In this document: in pieces, positions 30,542-40,246 of the stretch | Layout: every line of letters begins with the position of its first letter | Position numbering within the stretch: the first letter of the stretch is position 1 | Assembly (NCBI GenBank): GCA_020831775.1 | Contig: JAFIFZ010000053.1 | Coordinates: 1 to 64,000 of the forward strand | Origin: Phycisphaerales bacterium | GTDB taxonomy: Bacteria; Planctomycetota; Phycisphaerae; Phycisphaerales; UBA1924 | Length of the DNA: 64,000 bases | Direction of reading: 5' to 3' | Made by a program: the position numbers and the translations under genes | Notes under the pieces: generated by a model | The model's input: only the letters and a program-made list of their open reading frames with translations | Told to the model about the DNA's origin: nothing | Databases searched by the model: none

Positions 30542-33500
30542 ATGAAGAGCCTGAAATCCCTGTGTGTGCCGCGAGAAAGCGTCTTCGACGAGTCGAAGCG
30601 TGACACCGTCTTGAATCTCTCACGGCTCATCGAAAACAAGATCGAGCCAGACTCCTTCTTCGCCGAGAACTACGTCACTGCCGGCATGAGCACGCTTCTC
30701 CAGGAAGCTTTCCGCCGATTGACCGGTGAGTCCGAGCAAGCCGTCTTCAAGCTCACCCAAGCGATGGGTGGCGGCAAGACGCACAATCTCATCACGCTTG
30801 GGCTTCTTGCCAAGCATCCGCAGCATCGGGCGGGTGTCCTCAGCGGTTTACCGTCGCCGTCGGAGCTGCCCGAGGTCCGCGTCGTTGCCTTTACCGGTCG
30901 TGAGTCTGACATCCCTCACGGCGTCTGGGGCGAGATCGCGCAGCAGCTCGGCAAGCACGAGGCCTTCAAGGACTACTACCAGCCGCTCAAAGCACCCGGT
31001 CGATCCGCTTGGGTGAACCTCCTGAAGGGCCAGCCCACGCTCATCCTGCTCGACGAGTTGCCTCCCTACCTCGACAACGCCAAGGCGACCTCCGTTGGCA
31101 ACTCCGACCTCGCCAAGGTCACGAGCACGGCGCTGACGAATCTCTTCGAAGCCGTGGCGGAGGAGGAACTCTCCCAGGTCTGTGTCGTGCTCACAGATCT
31201 CGTGGGCACATACGCCGAAGCGAGCGAACAGATCAAGCAGGTGCTGGACCAGTTGCAGGACGAAGCCCAGCGTCACGCGATGGACCTCACGCCGGTCCGC
31301 ATCAACACCGACGAGTTCTACCAGATTATCCGGAAGCGCCTCTTCAAAGACCTGCCCAAAGAGCACGACATCACCGAGATCGCCCAGGGCTACGCCAAGG
31401 CCATCCGTGAAGCCAAGCAGATGGACATCACGGCGCAGTCGCCCGAGCAATTCGCTCAGCTGATCCAGACAAGCTACCCGTTCCACCCTGCGATCAAGGA
31501 CCTGTACGCACGATTCAGGCAGAATCCGGGTTTCCAGCAGACGCGTGCGTTGATCCGCCTGATGCGAATCATTACATCACGGCTCTGGGAGTCGGGGCAG
31601 GCGGACTCGCGGTACCTGATCTCCGTGCACGACATCGACCTGAACGATGCCGCGACGCTCTCCGAGATCCGCCAGATCAACCCCAACCTCGAAAACGCGA
31701 TCTCGCACGACATCGCCAACCAGGGCGCATCGGTCGCCGAGGTGATGGATCAGAACATCGGCTCGAACGACGCAACCGACGCCTGTCGCCTGCTCTTCAT
31801 GGCGTCGCTCGCGAATGTCCCAAACGCCGTCTTGGGGCTCTCGATTGCGGAGCTTGTCGCCTATCTCTGCGCGCCTGGACGAAATCTGGCGAAGCTGAAG
31901 GGCGAGGTGCTCGAAAAGCTCGCCACCGCGGCCTGGTACCTCCACTCCAACCGCGACGGCAAGCTGTTCTTCAAGAACACCGAGAACCTGAACGCCAAGC
32001 TGGAGTCATTGGCCAGGGCTTACGTGCGAGAGCAGTCGCTCAAGGAACTCCGCGAGCGGCTGGACACGCTGTTTGCGCCGTCAACCTCGTGGTGTTACCA
32101 GAATGTTCTTGCGCTGCCTGCGATCGACGAGATCGAGCTCGTCGTCGACAAGGTCACGCTCGTCATCTCCGAGCCCTTTGTCGGCCAGGGGCTGAGCCCG
32201 CAGCTCCGGGCCTTCTGGGATCAGACAACTTTCAAGAACCGGGTCTGCTTCCTCACGGGATCCAGGAACACTTTCGAGAGCCTCCTTGAGAACGCAAAGC
32301 GCCTCAAGGCCGTGCAGCACATCATCGAGGAGATGGAGGCGGAGAAGGTTCCCGCCACGGACCCGCAGTTCAAGCAAGCCGATGAGCTGAAGGACCGCAT
32401 CCTGGGGCAGTTCCTCTCGGCCGTGAAGGAGACCTTCTCGACGCTGTGGTATCCGACCCGTCAGGGAACCGCAGACGAGCTCGCCAGCGCGGACTTCCTG
32501 ATGAAGTTCGACAGCAACAAGTACAACGGCGAGGATCAGATCATCCAGGCTCTCAAGGACAAGATGAAGTTCACGGAAGAGGTCACCGGCGACACCTTCC
32601 GCAAAAAGATCGAGGCCCGCCTGTTCACCCAGCCGCAGATGCTGTGGTCCGAGATCAAGAAGCGGGCGGCCATGAACCCGCAGTGGCAGTGGCACCGCCG
32701 CGACGCCCTCGACGAACTCAAGAACGATCTGGTTCACCGGGAGGTGTGGCGAGAGGACGGCGGCGGCTATGTCGATCGCTCCCCTCCGCCCGCGAAATCC
32801 ACCAGCGTCCAGATCCGCGAGCTGAGCCGCGACGACGACACGGGCGAGGTGATCCTCAAGCTGACACCCGTTCACGGCGACACCGTCTACGCCGAAGTCG
32901 GCGGGGAAGCGACGACCGCGTCGTACAAGGTCGAGAACGGCGAGTACCGCACCTCCGAGATGGAGGTCTCGTTCCTCGCCGTCGACTCCAGCGGCGCCCA
33001 CCCCGCCGGCCCGACCTCAACATGGAAGAACCGCGTCACGCTGAAGCACCGTATCTATTCTGGAAGCAACGGCGACCGGATGCTCGAACTCAAGGCCGCG
33101 CCGAACAAGCACGGCAAAACCGAGATCCGCTTCACGACCGACGGCTCCAGCCCCATGATCGCGGGGGGCGTTTACGACGATCCCATCGCCCTCAGGCCCG
33201 GCACGCCCTTCGTGCTGGCCTACGCCATCTGCGAGGGAGTTGAGTCTGAGGTCGAGCCGATCTCGCTCGACTGGTCGCAGAGTGACCCCGAAGCCAAACC
33301 CATCGATCCGGCCAAGCCCGCAACCTGGAAGCGACGCCACGAACTCCAGATCACGAAGGAGTCATACGAATTCGTCCAGCGTCTGACCAAGCACGAAGCC
33401 AGTAGTAGCGGCATCCGTGTCAGCTGCGGGGAGGGCGACCGTTGGGCGGACTTGTCATTAGCCGAGAGTGTCGAGCTATCGGCCGTTGAACTGCACAAGG

Positions 33501-33643
33501 TAGTGGAGACCGTTCGCGAAGTGGCGGGCGTCGGCCAAGTCGCGATCACAGCCCAGGCTGTCCACTTTCCGACAGGACAGCGCTTGCTTGATTGGGTCAA
33601 CGAGGTCAAAGCTGAGCTCAAGCCGGGCGAGGTCGACCAATGA
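30542..33643 (+). CDS. Anti-phage-associated DUF499 ATPase (BrxC-like)
   Basis: A 1033-residue protein from the ATG at 30542 (MKSLKSLCVPRESVF). The Walker A TQAMGGGKTHNLITLGLLA is at about 72-90, the strongest DUF499 signature. Walker B LILLDELPPYLD is at about 168-178. The middle contains FHPAIKDLYARFRQNPGFQ and TRALIRLMRIITSRLW, also typical. The C-terminal 250 residues are beta-rich (a chitobiase-like HARDLR region: FTTDGSSPMIAGGVYDDP). Large ATPases of this type are shared by BREX-like systems. First gene of the defence operon, with a GAAAGAC ribosome site. Confidence 0.87.
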   Translation: MKSLKSLCVPRESVFDESKRDTVLNLSRLIENKIEPDSFFAENYVTAGMSTLLQEAFRRLTGESEQAVFKLTQAMGGGKTHNLITLGLLAKHPQHRAGVLSGLPSPSELPEVRVVAFTGRESDIPHGVWGEIAQQLGKHEAFKDYYQPLKAPGRSAWVNLLKGQPTLILLDELPPYLDNAKATSVGNSDLAKVTSTALTNLFEAVAEEELSQVCVVLTDLVGTYAEASEQIKQVLDQLQDEAQRHAMDLTPVRINTDEFYQIIRKRLFKDLPKEHDITEIAQGYAKAIREAKQMDITAQSPEQFAQLIQTSYPFHPAIKDLYARFRQNPGFQQTRALIRLMRIITSRLWESGQADSRYLISVHDIDLNDAATLSEIRQINPNLENAISHDIANQGASVAEVMDQNIGSNDATDACRLLFMASLANVPNAVLGLSIAELVAYLCAPGRNLAKLKGEVLEKLATAAWYLHSNRDGKLFFKNTENLNAKLESLARAYVREQSLKELRERLDTLFAPSTSWCYQNVLALPAIDEIELVVDKVTLVISEPFVGQGLSPQLRAFWDQTTFKNRVCFLTGSRNTFESLLENAKRLKAVQHIIEEMEAEKVPATDPQFKQADELKDRILGQFLSAVKETFSTLWYPTRQGTADELASADFLMKFDSNKYNGEDQIIQALKDKMKFTEEVTGDTFRKKIEARLFTQPQMLWSEIKKRAAMNPQWQWHRRDALDELKNDLVHREVWREDGGGYVDRSPPPAKSTSVQIRELSRDDDTGEVILKLTPVHGDTVYAEVGGEATTASYKVENGEYRTSEMEVSFLAVDSSGAHPAGPTSTWKNRVTLKHRIYSGSNGDRMLELKAAPNKHGKTEIRFTTDGSSPMIAGGVYDDPIALRPGTPFVLAYAICEGVESEVEPISLDWSQSDPEAKPIDPAKPATWKRRHELQITKESYEFVQRLTKHEASSSGIRVSCGEGDRWADLSLAESVELSAVELHKVVETVREVAGVGQVAITAQAVHFPTGQRLLDWVNEVKAELKPGEVDQ

Positions 33644-34458
33644 TGCCGACACAGGTGCGTATGCCAAAGCGACCGGACAAGACGACGACAGAAACCCTGA
33701 GCGGGGCCTTCGGCTTCGATCCGGACGAATCCACCGCCCACTTCATCGTCCAGGTCCCTCGCTCGAACACCCAGCATGTCGAGGTCAGCGAGCACCTGTC
33801 GTGGAACCCCGAGCGGATCACCCTCGCCGCCCACTACGGCACCGAACGCGACGACGGTCAGATCCGCTGCCGCCTCGCCCGCCCGAAGTGGAACGAGATC
33901 GCCGATGTCGTCCGGGCGGAGTTCAACGCCCGCCTCAAGCGTGAGGGCAAACGCCCCGGGCGGTGGAAGGCCGGGTTCAACCCCGTCGCCCGCCTCCTCG
34001 GCAAGGAGCTCGCGGTCCTCATGTGGGCCATCGAGGACGCCGACCCCGCCACCATCCCCATCGCCATCGCCAACTGGCAGGGCCTCACGCCCGAAGAGCG
34101 CTGGTGGCTCTACACGATGACCGCCGCCGCGACCGGCAACGCGATCTCCGACCGCGGGCGGGGCTGGCGCAAGGCCCTCCGTTTCGCCCTCACCGAAAAC
34201 CCCGTCACCGGTCGCCATGTCGAGCAGTCCATCGTCCCGGAGTTTTTCCGCCTCGTCGCAGAGACACCGGCAATCTCGGGCGAAGACGCGCCCCCTCCCG
34301 AGGAGCCCTCCGACAAGCCCGCGGCCGAGGACGACCGCCCCTCCACAGTCGAACGCGAGACCGACACCGCCGAGGTCCTCAAGCCCGTCCGCAAGACCAC
34401 CAAGAAATCCACGAAGGCGACCGGCAAGAAAACGACCCGCAGGAAGAAGAACCCGTGA
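33640..34458 (+). CDS. Anti-phage-associated DUF3780 protein
   Basis: A 272-residue protein starting at ATGATG that overlaps the DUF499 stop. GAFGFDPDESTAHFIVQVPR, VSEHLSWNPERITLAAHYG and REGKRPGRWKAGFNPVARLL, GKELAVLMWAIEDAD are the DUF3780 pattern. The last 60 residues are acidic and then Lys/Thr-rich (KPVRKTTKKSTKATGKKTTR), a likely DNA-binding tail. DUF3780 is known only with DUF499 and DUF1156 genes; its job is unknown, perhaps an adaptor for methylation. Confidence 0.85.
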   Translation: MMPTQVRMPKRPDKTTTETLSGAFGFDPDESTAHFIVQVPRSNTQHVEVSEHLSWNPERITLAAHYGTERDDGQIRCRLARPKWNEIADVVRAEFNARLKREGKRPGRWKAGFNPVARLLGKELAVLMWAIEDADPATIPIAIANWQGLTPEERWWLYTMTAAATGNAISDRGRGWRKALRFALTENPVTGRHVEQSIVPEFFRLVAETPAISGEDAPPPEEPSDKPAAEDDRPSTVERETDTAEVLKPVRKTTKKSTKATGKKTTRRKKNP

Positions 34459-37454
34459 CCGTGAGCAGCACCGGCAAGCCCGCCATCGAAGTCGAGGCCA
34501 AGCGGGCCACCCCGCTCGGCGACACCTGCTTCATGGAGACGCAGTTCCCCGTCTCCAAGATGAGCAAGGAGTCGTACACCGAGCGCAAGGCAGTCGCGGG
34601 TCAGACGCTCACGGGCCTCGGCAAGTGGTGGGGACGCAAGCCGCTGGTGCTCTGCCGCGCGACCATCCTTGCGCTGCTGCTCCCCGCGACCGACGACCCG
34701 CAGATGGATCGCGAGGTCTTCCTGCGTCTCATGACGATGGACGACGATGGCCTGCTCCGCCGCATGCAGTCCATCCCGCAGAAGGTGGTCTTCGCCAAGC
34801 TCCCCCCCGCCGACAGGGCGAAGTATTTCAAGCCCGAGTCCACCGAGACAAAGGCAGCGTTCAAGAAGGGCGTCAAGAAGGATGTGAAGGCGGCGCTCGC
34901 CCGCCGTGTCTTCCTCTCGATGTCGTACGACGAGCGGCTCGACTTCTGCGACCGCCCGGAACAGATCGACGGCCCCTCCGAGGCCTCGTGGAAGGCCATC
35001 AACGCCCACCTGGGCACGACCGCCTCCACGCTGCCCGAGCTCGTTGCCGAACTGGGCCAGCGCCGCTTCGGACGCGTGCCCCGCGTCGGCGACTCCTTCT
35101 GCGGCGGCGGCTCGATACCCTTCGAAGCCGCACGCATCGGCTGCGAGGCATACGGCAGCGACCTGAACCCCGTCGCCGCGCTGCTGACCTGGGCCGCCCT
35201 CAACATCGTCGGCGGCGGCGAAGAGGTCGCCAAGGAAGTCCAGAGGGCCCAGCGCGAGGTGTACGAGGCCGTTGATCGGCAGATCACCGAGTGGGGCGTC
35301 GAGCACCGCGAGCCGGACCCAGAAACAGGACGGCGCTGGCGTGCCGACGCGTACCTGTATTGCACGGAGTGCACCTGCCCCGAATGCGGCTGGTGCGTGC
35401 CCATGGCGCCTTCCTGGGTGATCGCGGAGAAGACGAATGTCGTCGCCAAGCTCATCCCGGACGAGAAGGGCAAGCGATTCGATTTCGAGGTCATAGTGGA
35501 CGCGCCCCCAGCGGAGCTCGCGGCCGCAAAGCACGGCACCGTTGGCGACTCAGAACTGCACTGTCCGCACTGCCGGAGCCGGACGCCCATCAAGGTCATC
35601 CGTGGCGACGGCCGGGGCGACTTCGGCGAGAGCAAGAGCCGTCTCCGCGGATGGGACAATGAGGATGTTGTTCCTCGCCCGAATGACATCTTCGGCGAGC
35701 GACTGTATTGCGTCCGCTGGGTCGATACATGGACGGAGTGGGTCGAAAACGTCCGTGGAGAGTTGGTCGAAAAGACCATGACAGAGCGCCACTACCTTGC
35801 CCCGGACGACGCCGACATCAAGCGTGAATGTCAAGTGCTTGAGCTTCTGCGTGAACGATTCAGGCAGTGGCAGCACGAGGGGTTCATTCCTCGGCGAAAG
35901 ATCGAGCCCGGGGCAAAGACCGACGAGCCCATCCGCACTCGCGGGTGGACGCATTGGCATCACCTATATACGCCGCGCCAGCTACTGCTGCAGGGCGAGT
36001 TCTCAAAGCGACTTGGTTCGCTTGATGGCGCAGAAGGTGCTGCGGCGCTCCTTCTGCTTGGGAGGTTCGCTAATTGGAACTCAAGGCTCTGTCGATGGCA
36101 AACTGGGCAAGGGGGCGGCATCGGCGGTGGCAAAGACACATACAGCAATCAAGCATTAAATACCCTGTACAACTTCTCCACACGCGGTTATCTCGGGCTT
36201 GGCAGCGCCACGGTGGAGCTGGCTAGTGATGCTTCGATCTCCTACGGCGTGTCAGTGTGCGATGGCCGAGAAGTTCAAACGGAATGTGATCTGTGGATCA
36301 CTGATCCTCCGTATGCGGACGCGATTTGCTACGAGGAAGTCAGCGAGCTCTTTCTGGCGTGGTATGAGGGGCACCTTCGCCGCTTGTTCCCAGCATGGGC
36401 AACCGACTCGCGACGTGCGCTCGCAGTTCGGGGGCAAGGCGAGAGTTTCGCGAACTCGATGATTGCTTGCTATCAACGGCTCGCTCGCATGATGCCGAGT
36501 GACGGCCTGCAGGTCGTCATGTTCACCCATCAGGATGCGGGGGTCTGGGCTGATCTCGCCCTCATCCTTTGGGCAGCGGGCTTGCGAGTGACCGCCGCGT
36601 GGTGCATCGCGACCGAGACGGGCCCCGCCGTCGGCGAGGGGAACTACGTCCAAGGCACGGTCCTACTGGTTCTCCGCAAACACACCGACTCCGAGGTTGC
36701 ATTCCTCGACGAGGTCTATCAGGAGGTGGAGTCGGAGGTCCGCCGCCAGCTCGACTCCATGAAGGATCTCGACGATTCCAAGGACCCCAACTTCAGCGAC
36801 ACCGACTACCAGCTCGCTGCCTACGCCGCGGCCCTCCGCGTGCTCACCAGCAAAACCATCGAGGACATCGATGTGGCCTACGAGCTCAGCCGCACGCGGG
36901 TCAGGGGCGAGAAGTCGAAGGTCGAGGAGATCATCGACAAGGCCGTCAAGATCGCCTGCGACCACCTCGTGCCCGCCGGTATCGAGCCGCACCTCTGGAA
37001 GTCCCTCTCCGCCCTGGAGCGCCTGTACCTCAAGGGGCTGGAGATCGAGGGCCACGGCGAGCACCGCCAGGGCGTCTACCAGGAGCTCGCCCGCGGCTTC
37101 GGTGTCGACGAGTACAGGTTCATGCTCGCCAGCACCAAGGCCAACCAGACGCGTCTCAAGACCGCCAGCGAGTTCGGCAGCCGCGAGATGGGCAGCATCG
37201 GTTTCGGGGCCTCGCCCGTCCGCCACGCCCTCTTCGCCGCCTTCAAGACCGCCGAGACCGACAGCCCGGTCGACGGCATCACCTGGCTCAAGACCGAGGT
37301 GACCGACTACCGCGCCAACCGCCAGCGGCTGATCGAGATCCTGGAGTACCTGGCCGCGATCGCCAACAACGCGTCGATGGAGCACTGGCACACCGACGCC
37401 CACGCCGCGGGCCTGCTCGCCGGCGCGTTGCGGAATCGTCAGGATAATGTGTAA
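34455..37454 (+). CDS. DUF1156 adenine-specific DNA methylase (PglXI-like)
   Basis: A 999-residue protein from the GTG at 34455, which overlaps the DUF3780 stop (GTGA). The N-terminal DUF1156 block has KWWGRKPLVLCRATILA (57-72). The SAM-binding region is VGDSFCGGGSIPFEAARIGC (about 210-230), two zinc knuckles CTECTCPECGW (about 302) and CPHC (about 370) follow, and the catalytic motif DPPYADAI (about 615) lies in the later half, alpha/beta permutation as in this family. It is expected to methylate adenine in a short site and mark self DNA. In BREX type 3, the DUF1156 enzyme is called PglXI. Confidence 0.88.
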   Translation: MTVSSTGKPAIEVEAKRATPLGDTCFMETQFPVSKMSKESYTERKAVAGQTLTGLGKWWGRKPLVLCRATILALLLPATDDPQMDREVFLRLMTMDDDGLLRRMQSIPQKVVFAKLPPADRAKYFKPESTETKAAFKKGVKKDVKAALARRVFLSMSYDERLDFCDRPEQIDGPSEASWKAINAHLGTTASTLPELVAELGQRRFGRVPRVGDSFCGGGSIPFEAARIGCEAYGSDLNPVAALLTWAALNIVGGGEEVAKEVQRAQREVYEAVDRQITEWGVEHREPDPETGRRWRADAYLYCTECTCPECGWCVPMAPSWVIAEKTNVVAKLIPDEKGKRFDFEVIVDAPPAELAAAKHGTVGDSELHCPHCRSRTPIKVIRGDGRGDFGESKSRLRGWDNEDVVPRPNDIFGERLYCVRWVDTWTEWVENVRGELVEKTMTERHYLAPDDADIKRECQVLELLRERFRQWQHEGFIPRRKIEPGAKTDEPIRTRGWTHWHHLYTPRQLLLQGEFSKRLGSLDGAEGAAALLLLGRFANWNSRLCRWQTGQGGGIGGGKDTYSNQALNTLYNFSTRGYLGLGSATVELASDASISYGVSVCDGREVQTECDLWITDPPYADAICYEEVSELFLAWYEGHLRRLFPAWATDSRRALAVRGQGESFANSMIACYQRLARMMPSDGLQVVMFTHQDAGVWADLALILWAAGLRVTAAWCIATETGPAVGEGNYVQGTVLLVLRKHTDSEVAFLDEVYQEVESEVRRQLDSMKDLDDSKDPNFSDTDYQLAAYAAALRVLTSKTIEDIDVAYELSRTRVRGEKSKVEEIIDKAVKIACDHLVPAGIEPHLWKSLSALERLYLKGLEIEGHGEHRQGVYQELARGFGVDEYRFMLASTKANQTRLKTASEFGSREMGSIGFGASPVRHALFAAFKTAETDSPVDGITWLKTEVTDYRANRQRLIEILEYLAAIANNASMEHWHTDAHAAGLLAGALRNRQDNV

Positions 37455-37469
37455 CCAGAGGACCGCCGC

Positions 37470-40232
37470 ATGGGAGAGACCGAGCCCAGCCCGATCCGCC
37501 GGTTCTCGTCCAGGCGGCAGCGCCTCGATCGGTCGTTCCTCGCCGAGCGGCTGAACGGCGCGAAGGCGTACGACCGCATCGCGGGCTACTTCAGCGGCTC
37601 GATCATCGAGACAGCGGGCGAGACGCTAGAGACCGTCGAGGGACGGATCCGGGTGATCTGCAACTCCGGCCTGGATCCGAGCGATGTCGCGACCGCCCGG
37701 GCCGCCGCGACTGCCATACGCCAGGAGTGGTGCGCGACAAAGCCGGAGGAGGCCGTCGAGCGAGGCGGCGATGCCGCCAAGCAACGGCTCTCCCGGCTGC
37801 ACGAGTTCTTGCGGAGCGGGAAGCTTGAGGTGCGCGTGCTGCCGGACAAGCACTTCGGGCTCGTGCACGGCAAAGCCGGCGTGATCACCCTGGCGGACGG
37901 CGGCAAGACATCCTTCCTCGGAAGCGTGAACGAAACGCACTCTGGTTGGGCGCTGAACTACGAGCTGATGTGGGAAGACGCATCGCCCGAAGCGATCGCG
38001 TGGGTCCAGGAGGAGTTCGATGCGCTCTGGACCCATCACGCCGCGGTCCCGCTGGCCGAGTTTGTGATCGAGGATGTCGCGCGGCTGAGCCGCCGAACGG
38101 TGGTCTCATCCGTTGGAGAGTGGAAGAAGCCCGAGCAGACTGGCGGAGCGGACCCCGACCCCGCCGAGGTGTTCATCGAGACGCCGGTCTACCGCCGCCA
38201 GGCCGGGCTCTGGCAGCACCAGAAGTACTTCGTGAAGCTCGCGTTCGACGCCCACCTGCACAACCCGGGCGGGGCCCGTTTCGTGCTCGCCGACCAGGTG
38301 GGCCTGGGCAAGACGATCCAGCTCGCGATGGCCGCGGAGCTCATGGCGCTCTCGGGGAGCCGCCCGGTGCTCGTGCTCGCCCCGAAGTCGCTCGTCTGGC
38401 AGTGGCAGGCGGAGCTCATGGAGCTTCTTGGAACGCCTTCCGCTGTTTGGACGGGCAATCGGTGGGTCGATGAGCACGAAGTGGAGTACCCCACGAGCGG
38501 TCCCGAGGGCATCAAGCAATGCCCCAGACTCATCGGCATTGTGCCCACATCGCGAGCGATCTTCGAGTGCGAAGATGCGCAGCATCTCAAGAAGCTGAAC
38601 TTCGAGTGCGTCATCGTCGATGAGGCCCACAACGCCCGGCGCAAGAATCTCGGCGAGGGCAAGGACAACGAGAAGCCCGAGCCGAACAACCTGATGAAGT
38701 TCCTGTACGAGATCTCGGCACAGACCAAGAGCATGCTGCTCGCCACAGCGACCCCGGTGCAGCTGAGACCGATAGAGGCGTGGGACCTCCTGGATGTGCT
38801 CTCCCGCGGCAGCGATGCGGTCCTCGGAGGCGCATGGAGCAGATGGCGACAGCGGCCGGAGGACTCGCTCGGCCTCGTCATGCGCGAAATCGATCCGCCG
38901 GACGATGACCTGGAGCGATGGGAGTGGGTGCGGGCCCCGCTGCCGCCCCGATCGGAGCATCGAGACTTTGAGTTGATCCGACGAGCTCTCCGGATCGACG
39001 ATTCAGACGTCACCGCGGACGGAAGTGCGTGGGGCCGGCTGCGGCCGCCGGATCAGAGCCGCGTACGCCAGCTCTTCCAGCGGTTTGTGACGGACCACAA
39101 TCCGTTCATCCGGCACATCGTCCGCCGCAGCCGCAAGTACCTCGAAGAGACGATCGACCCCGAAACCAAGGAACCGTTCCTGAAGCCGATCAAGGTGGAG
39201 TTGTTCGGCGAGGACGACGACGACGCAATCAAGCTGCCCCCCTACCTCAAGGACGCCTACGAGACGGCGGAGGCCTTCTGCCGCGAGCTCGGATCGCGTG
39301 TGAAGGGCGCTGGCTTTCTCCGCACACTGCTGCTCCGTCGCGTCGGCAGCACGATCGCCGCGGGGAAGTCCACCGCTGAGCAGATGCTGGGTTCATGGCG
39401 TGATCTCGACCAGCTTCAGCTTGGCCGCGAGGCTGAGGATGAATCGGATGCTCCACGAGCCGGCCAGTCGAAGTCACTCACCGAGTCCGAACGGTCGCTG
39501 CTAGAACGCTTTGTCAAGGCGCTTGACGCCAACACCGAGCGCGATCCGAAATACGCGGTCGTTCTTGAGTGCCTACGCGACCGCTCCTGGCTGGATCGGG
39601 GCTGCATCATCTTCAGCCAGTACTACGACTCGGTGCGGTGGCTGGCCGAGCAGCTCATCAATGACTTTCCCGACGAACCGATCGCGATCTACGCCGGCTC
39701 TGGCCGATCAGGGGTCTACCGGGACAAGCGCTTCCAAGTCTGTGATCGCGAGGAGATCAAGGCCGATGTGGCTCGCGGCGCCTTGCGGCTCCTGCTGGGA
39801 ACCGACGCCGCCTCCGAAGGCCTCAACCTTCAGCGTTTAGGCACGCTAATCAACCTCGACCTTCCGTGGAATCCGACGCGGCTAGAGCAGCGCAAGGGTC
39901 GAATCCAGCGTATCAATCAGCGTCACGATGTAGTGCTCATCTATAACATGCGCTACCTCGGGTCGGTGGAGGATCGGGTCCACGAGCTTCTGTCCTCTCG
40001 TCTCCAGGGCATATTCACGCTCTTTGGACAGGTGCCGGATGTGCTGGAAGATGTGTGGATCGACCTCGCGATGGGCGAAGAGGAGCACGCTCGGCGGGTG
40101 ATAGATGCCGTGCCGCAGAAGCACCCGTTCGAAGTTCGATACAACGCCGTTTCGCCGGTGAACTGGGAGAGCTGCGAGCGAGTCTTGGCTCGTGCTGCAA
40201 AAGACGAGATTCTTCGTGCCGGGTGGCAGTAA
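37470..40232 (+). CDS. PLD-SNF2 helicase of the defence operon
   Basis: A 920-residue protein. Residues 1-210 are a phospholipase-D-like domain: DRIAGYFSGSIIETAG start, then LVHGKAGVI (H133, K135) and FLGSVNETHSGW. Only one HxK copy is seen, so it may dimerise to act. Residues 250-880 are an SNF2-type helicase: ADQVGLGKTIQ (about 275), IVDEAHNARR (about 382), ATATPVQ, LLLGTDAASEGLNLQ and QRKGRIQRINQ (about 806). DNA translocation joined to a nuclease-like domain suggests the effector or DNA-scanning engine. A 15-base gap separates it from the methylase gene. Confidence 0.87.
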   Translation: MGETEPSPIRRFSSRRQRLDRSFLAERLNGAKAYDRIAGYFSGSIIETAGETLETVEGRIRVICNSGLDPSDVATARAAATAIRQEWCATKPEEAVERGGDAAKQRLSRLHEFLRSGKLEVRVLPDKHFGLVHGKAGVITLADGGKTSFLGSVNETHSGWALNYELMWEDASPEAIAWVQEEFDALWTHHAAVPLAEFVIEDVARLSRRTVVSSVGEWKKPEQTGGADPDPAEVFIETPVYRRQAGLWQHQKYFVKLAFDAHLHNPGGARFVLADQVGLGKTIQLAMAAELMALSGSRPVLVLAPKSLVWQWQAELMELLGTPSAVWTGNRWVDEHEVEYPTSGPEGIKQCPRLIGIVPTSRAIFECEDAQHLKKLNFECVIVDEAHNARRKNLGEGKDNEKPEPNNLMKFLYEISAQTKSMLLATATPVQLRPIEAWDLLDVLSRGSDAVLGGAWSRWRQRPEDSLGLVMREIDPPDDDLERWEWVRAPLPPRSEHRDFELIRRALRIDDSDVTADGSAWGRLRPPDQSRVRQLFQRFVTDHNPFIRHIVRRSRKYLEETIDPETKEPFLKPIKVELFGEDDDDAIKLPPYLKDAYETAEAFCRELGSRVKGAGFLRTLLLRRVGSTIAAGKSTAEQMLGSWRDLDQLQLGREAEDESDAPRAGQSKSLTESERSLLERFVKALDANTERDPKYAVVLECLRDRSWLDRGCIIFSQYYDSVRWLAEQLINDFPDEPIAIYAGSGRSGVYRDKRFQVCDREEIKADVARGALRLLLGTDAASEGLNLQRLGTLINLDLPWNPTRLEQRKGRIQRINQRHDVVLIYNMRYLGSVEDRVHELLSSRLQGIFTLFGQVPDVLEDVWIDLAMGEEEHARRVIDAVPQKHPFEVRYNAVSPVNWESCERVLARAAKDEILRAGWQ

Positions 40233-40246
40233 CTGGAGAGCGCACC

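Noticed and set aside
35950-35965. ATCACCTATATACG inside the DUF1156 gene resembling the phage motif
   Set aside because: Only the CACCTAT part matches, it lies inside a plus-strand coding region, and no minus-strand gene follows.
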